NCBI GenBank assembly: GCA_002861585.1
Contig: PJQJ01000019.1
Location: 2,092-9,671, forward strand
DNA: 7,580 bases
Origin: Candidatus Saccharimonadota bacterium
GTDB taxonomy: Bacteria > Patescibacteriota > Saccharimonadia > Saccharimonadales > Saccharimonadaceae
Direction: 5' to 3'
Shown: one piece after another, positions 5,694 through 7,580 of the stretch
Numbering within the stretch: position 1 is the stretch's first letter
Layout of the letters: every line of letters begins with the position of its first letter
Made by a program: the position numbers and the translations under genes
Notes under the pieces: model-generated
Told to the model about the DNA's origin: nothing
Seen by the model: the letters and a program-made list of their open reading frames with translations, nothing else
Database searches by the model: none

Positions 5694-6392
5694 CTACATG
5701 AAGCGCTCGACCAGTTTGACGCCTGGCCTGCCCAGGTGGTACATCAGCTTGGTTGCCAGCAGGCGCTTGCGGTTCGACTCGGTAGTGACAATATGGAGGT
5801 AGATGAGCCCCTTAATGTCAGCACCCGACATGACCGCTGCCTTCAGCCAGTAGAACCGGTTGTTCTTGATCCACTGCTGGTCGGCCTTGTCGCCGAGCTT
5901 GCGCCACTGCTCGTCGGCCTGGCGGTGGAGCCGTTCGGCCAGTACGTAGTTGCCCACTGCACTTGCCCTGCGCCCCCGAACCATGACTAGGGCTGCCATG
6001 CGGTTGAGGTCCTCGGCGTGCAGACGCTGAGCCTGCTTCAGTGCAACACCCGCCAGGTCCAGTTCGTTCAGGCGGATCAAGGCCAAAGCCTCGTCGCGCA
6101 TGAAATCGCCCTCGATCAGTGGTGTGTAGTCCGGGCACTGCTGCGCGTACTCGAAGCACTTCCGTGCCTCGCTGGGCTGGCCGAGCAGGTTGTTCGCCAG
6201 GCTGAGCTGGAACCAGAAGTGCACGTACCTGCACGGCTGGCCGTCGTGCAGGTGGAGGCCGCTGTGCTGGTGCTGGTTGCTCAGCGTTCGGGCAGCGGAG
6301 AAGTTCCGCTGGTTGATCAGCTGCGACATTGCCTGCGTTGTCGAAGCGCAGTCGTGCAGGTTGCCACTGGCGAGCAGCTTGGTCTTACGCAT
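5694..6392 (-). CDS. TPR-like helical protein, paralog 2 (232 aa), function unknown
   Basis: This is the homolog of the 231-aa cassette protein, with the same length, block order and C-terminus (VKLVERFM). Conserved blocks include VHFWFQLSLANNLL, QCPDYTPLIEGDFMRD, NRMAALVM, ADQQWIKNNRFYWLKA and LMYHLGRPG. The pre-HFWFQ segment is again His-rich with a Cys (H41, H43, H47, H49, C54, H58), although the surrounding residues differ. The start is the ATG at 6392, because AGGAGG lies 8 nt before it. An upstream in-frame start at 6437 would add 15 residues without a ribosome site and is rejected. Similarity to the 231-aa gene at the DNA level is highest at the 3' end and runs on into the hairpin, so the duplicated unit included the cassette end. 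No secretion signal is seen. Confidence 0.8.
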   Translation of the reverse strand: MRKTKLLASGNLHDCASTTQAMSQLINQRNFSAARTLSNQHQHSGLHLHDGQPCRYVHFWFQLSLANNLLGQPSEARKCFEYAQQCPDYTPLIEGDFMRDEALALIRLNELDLAGVALKQAQRLHAEDLNRMAALVMVRGRRASAVGNYVLAERLHRQADEQWRKLGDKADQQWIKNNRFYWLKAAVMSGADIKGLIYLHIVTTESNRKRLLATKLMYHLGRPGVKLVERFM

Positions 6393-6459
6393 GGAAGGTA
6401 CCTCCTGTAACGGGGTGGGTGACGGAGTCACGCGCACACAGAGTACGATGGATTGATAT

Positions 6460-6489
6460 ATTATGACATAAAAATAGCCCTATAGTCAA
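6460..6489 (-). promoter_or_regulatory. Promoter of the 232-aa cassette, -35 in the terminator loop
   Basis: On the - strand TTGACT (6484-6489) and CATAAT (6460-6465) are 18 bp apart, predicting a start near 6453 and a leader of about 60 nt, the longest in the array. That leader contains a small perfect inverted repeat, GTGAC/GTCAC (6419-6431). The -35 forms the loop of the preceding terminator. Confidence 0.7.
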
Positions 6490-6496
6490 TATAGGG
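6470..6496 (-). terminator. Intrinsic terminator after the 180-aa cassette
   Basis: The inverted repeat CCCTATATTGACTATAGGG (6478-6496, 7-bp arms) is followed on the - strand by CTA and a run of five T. It begins 9 nt after hairpin H4 and shares its DNA with the next promoter. Confidence 0.8.
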
Positions 6497-6505
6497 GTGT
6501 TGCTA

Positions 6506-6563
6506 CCCGAGCCGTGCGCCGCTCCTCAAACCCTGCTAAAGGGGAGAGCGACACACGGCCGGG
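6506..6563 (-). repeat. Cassette-end hairpin H4 (most divergent copy)
   Basis: The lower and mid stems form one continuous 14-bp helix, GCCGTGTGTCGCTC against GAGCGGCGCACGGC, closed below by CCCG/CGGG with a bulged T. Two positions are G-T pairs on the - strand and A-C mismatches on the + strand. The mid stem CGCTC/GAGCG replaces GTTCT/AGAAC in the other copies with pairing kept. The apical stem is CCCT/AGGG. It starts 15 nt after the stop of the 180-aa gene. Confidence 0.88.
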
Positions 6564-6578
6564 TGATCAGGCTGAAGC

Positions 6579-7121
6579 CTACATGTTCTGTGCATGGTGG
6601 AAGTCGGCGATGACCTTGTCCGCCAGAAACGGCTCGCCACACTCCCGATAGGTGCGCGCCAGCAATTCGTATGCTGGCAGGTAGTCCGGGTACTGCAACG
6701 TGATTTGCCTGCACTGGTCCCGGGCAACCATGATCATCCGGATGGCCCGCATGGCGTCGCGTGACCACAGGATCTTGCCGAGCTCGTACCCGTGCTCGAC
6801 CAGGGCCATCAAGCGCAGGCGGTCAACCTCCTTCTGGAGCTGGTAGACCTCGTCCGTTGGCGGGTTCACCTTGTAGAGCGAGAGCAGGGCAGAGCTGATC
6901 TGGTAGATGATCGACCACGAGCTCAGCGCCTTAGCCCGCTTGAGGACCTCCTTGTAGAGTACCTCGCGCTCGCTCTTTCGCAAGCGCGAGGTAACACCTA
7001 GGAGCTCGATCCATGTGCACTCGAACAGGTCGGGGTCGGTTGTGCTGCGCAATGTGCGCAGGAGCTCGTCGACGGCAACTTGCTCGGTGTCGGCGTGCGC
7101 CGGCCGTTCCTTTGTGTCCAT
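6579..7121 (-). CDS. TPR-like helical protein, 180 aa, function unknown
   Basis: This all-helical soluble protein has no recognised family. The middle is amphipathic and probably coiled (LRKSEREVLYKEVLKRAKAL and DEVYQLQKEVDRLRLMALVEHG). The C-terminal third resembles a tetratricopeptide pair: AIRMIMVARDQCRQITLQY, then YLPAYELLARTYRECGEP and FLADKVIADFHHA. The Q-x-PDY-x-P motif in QYPDYLP also occurs as QCPDYTP in the 232-aa cassette protein, a hint of distant kinship. The ATG at 7121 is chosen because GAGGAG ends 11 nt before it. An ATG at 7130 and a GTG at 7133 in the same frame are too close to, or inside, that ribosome site. The gene has its own promoter (7165-7193), and hairpin H4 follows its stop. 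Confidence 0.75.
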   Translation of the reverse strand: MDTKERPAHADTEQVAVDELLRTLRSTTDPDLFECTWIELLGVTSRLRKSEREVLYKEVLKRAKALSSWSIIYQISSALLSLYKVNPPTDEVYQLQKEVDRLRLMALVEHGYELGKILWSRDAMRAIRMIMVARDQCRQITLQYPDYLPAYELLARTYRECGEPFLADKVIADFHHAQNM

Positions 7122-7164
7122 GTACGTCATCACTCCTCGGGGGTAGAGGCTTCAGGTAGCGCTT

Positions 7165-7193
7165 ACTATAGTACAAAGTGTGTATTTAGTCAA
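7165..7193 (-). promoter_or_regulatory. Promoter of the 180-aa cassette
   Basis: On the - strand TTGACT (7188-7193) and TATAGT (7165-7170) are 17 bp apart, with a start near 7158 and a leader of about 38 nt. The -10 is embedded in the 10-bp perfect palindrome TACTATAGTA (7164-7173), a possible operator. Confidence 0.7.
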
Positions 7194-7215
7194 AAGGGTT
7201 AAGATTCGAAGATAT

Positions 7216-7241
7216 AAAAAATCACATGCTGCTTGCATGCG
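7216..7241 (-). terminator. Intrinsic terminator after the rightmost cassette
   Basis: On the - strand CGCATGC pairs with GCATGTG (7235-7241 with 7223-7229, one G-T pair) over a 5-nt loop and is followed by six T. It lies 20 nt past hairpin H5 and 22 nt before the next -35. Its stem resembles that of the 4369-4395 terminator. Confidence 0.82.
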
Positions 7242-7261
7242 TTAGGATAAGAGTGTTACTG

Positions 7262-7316
7262 CCCGGACCGTGCGCGTTCTACAAACCTAGGTAGGTGAGA
7301 ACAGCGCACGGCCGGG
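7262..7316 (-). repeat. Cassette-end hairpin H5
   Basis: It has the same lower stem as H3 (one bulged T) and the GTTCT/AGAAC mid stem. The apical stem is ACCT/AGGT with an ACCT loop, replacing the CCC/GGG type by paired changes. It starts 14 nt after the stop of the rightmost gene. Confidence 0.9.
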
Positions 7317-7330
7317 GTAGTGCTGATGGA

Positions 7331-7580
7331 TCACATGTGGCGCGAGCCCATCTGCTTGGATCGCGGTCGCAGGGCGGCCGCCTTGCGCTCGTGCTCCTCG
7401 GGGTTCTCATCGAATTCATCGATGAGCTGGGGGTTCTCCGATAGCAACTCGAAGAGTTCCTGGTGGATCGACGCTAGCTCGAGCTCACGGAGTACCGCGC
7501 TGAGCTCCAACTCTGCCTGCAAGACGATGTAGTGCAGTAGCGGGAACGTTCTGGTGATGAAATCGTTCACCATGCGGTAC
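7331..7580 (-). CDS. Cassette protein of unknown function, C-terminal part (at least 80 aa)
   Basis: Only the 3' part is in the window. From an ATG at 7573 it would read 80 residues, but the frame stays open to the window edge and the ribosome site is not visible, so the true start may be further right. The visible part is helical and acidic: FPLLHYIVLQAELELSAVLREL, then ASIHQELFELLSENPQLIDEF, and ends in a basic tail (AAALRPRSKQMGSRHM). No family is recognised. The context is the same as for the other cassettes: same strand, hairpin H5 14 nt after the stop, then a terminator. Confidence 0.65.
   Translation of the reverse strand, partial: YRMVNDFITRTFPLLHYIVLQAELELSAVLRELELASIHQELFELLSENPQLIDEFDENPEEHERKAAALRPRSKQMGSRHM

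Noticed and set aside
6393..6437. Longer N-terminus of the 232-aa protein
   Set aside because: The upstream start has no ribosome site and would place the strong AGGAGG inside the coding region; the paralog is 231 aa without such an extension.
3854..7316. CRISPR repeats
   Set aside because: Copies are hundreds of bases apart with genes between them, differ in length and sequence, and no cas gene is visible.
3854..7316. The five hairpins as simple rho-independent terminators
   Set aside because: None has a T-run after the stem, and four of the five are followed within about 20 nt by a true terminator with its own stem and T-run.
3846..7330. Classical integron array with attC sites
   Set aside because: The layout is similar, but the hairpin ends lack paired RYYYAAC and GTTRRRY boxes at constant positions, no integrase is in the window, and the G-U bias favours the gene-sense strand rather than the bottom strand that IntI uses.
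3846..7330. Type III toxin-antitoxin RNA repeats
   Set aside because: These repeats are tandem and lie before a toxin gene; here single hairpins lie after genes, and no ToxN-like protein is seen.
7331..7573. Complete 80-aa gene starting at 7573
   Set aside because: The frame is open to the window edge and no ribosome site can be seen, so it is annotated as partial.
3846..7580. IS200/IS605-type element ends or other transposon ends
   Set aside because: The hairpins would fit single-stranded transposition in principle, but no transposase or target-site pattern is present.

Overview
The first half (1-3843) is an ordinary bacterial housekeeping stretch, all on the + strand. It runs from the 3' part of xseA through xseB, a membrane-anchored SAM-dependent methyltransferase, a single-pass membrane protein of unknown function, a small soluble histidine kinase, a receiver-only response regulator, and recO. 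Genes overlap or abut (xseA/xseB by 17 nt, xseB/methyltransferase with no gap, kinase/regulator and regulator/recO by the ATGA type). One promoter is placed so that its transcript would start at the ATG. Compactness, mixed GC and standard-code reading would fit a reduced-genome lineage such as Saccharibacteria (Patescibacteria), but nothing in the window proves this.

The second half (3844-7580) looks different. It is GC-richer by eye, entirely on the - strand, and its proteins are of no recognised family. It reads as a head-to-tail array of cassettes. From right to left (5' to 3' of transcription) these are: a gene cut by the window edge; a 180-aa TPR-like protein; a 232-aa TPR-like protein; a two-gene unit (95 aa plus a 231-aa paralog of the 232-aa protein); and a 123-aa protein. 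Each of the four complete cassettes has its own sigma70-like promoter with a TTGAC -35, a purine-rich Shine-Dalgarno and its gene(s). All five cassettes end in a 53-58 nt hairpin beginning 12-17 nt after the stop codon. In all but the last, that hairpin is followed by a separate intrinsic terminator.

The five hairpins (3854-3906, 4416-4468, 5620-5676, 6506-6563, 7262-7316) are the strongest signal here. They share a GC-rich lower stem, a mid stem and a variable apical stem that changes in a compensatory way. Every non-Watson-Crick stem position becomes a G-U pair on the gene-sense strand, so the folded form under selection is probably the mRNA or the - strand DNA. At two cassette junctions the -35 box of the next promoter is the loop of the previous terminator. 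The array starts 10 bp after the recO stop codon. I know of no named system matching this architecture. It resembles an integron cassette array in layout, but I see no integrase and no canonical attC boxes.
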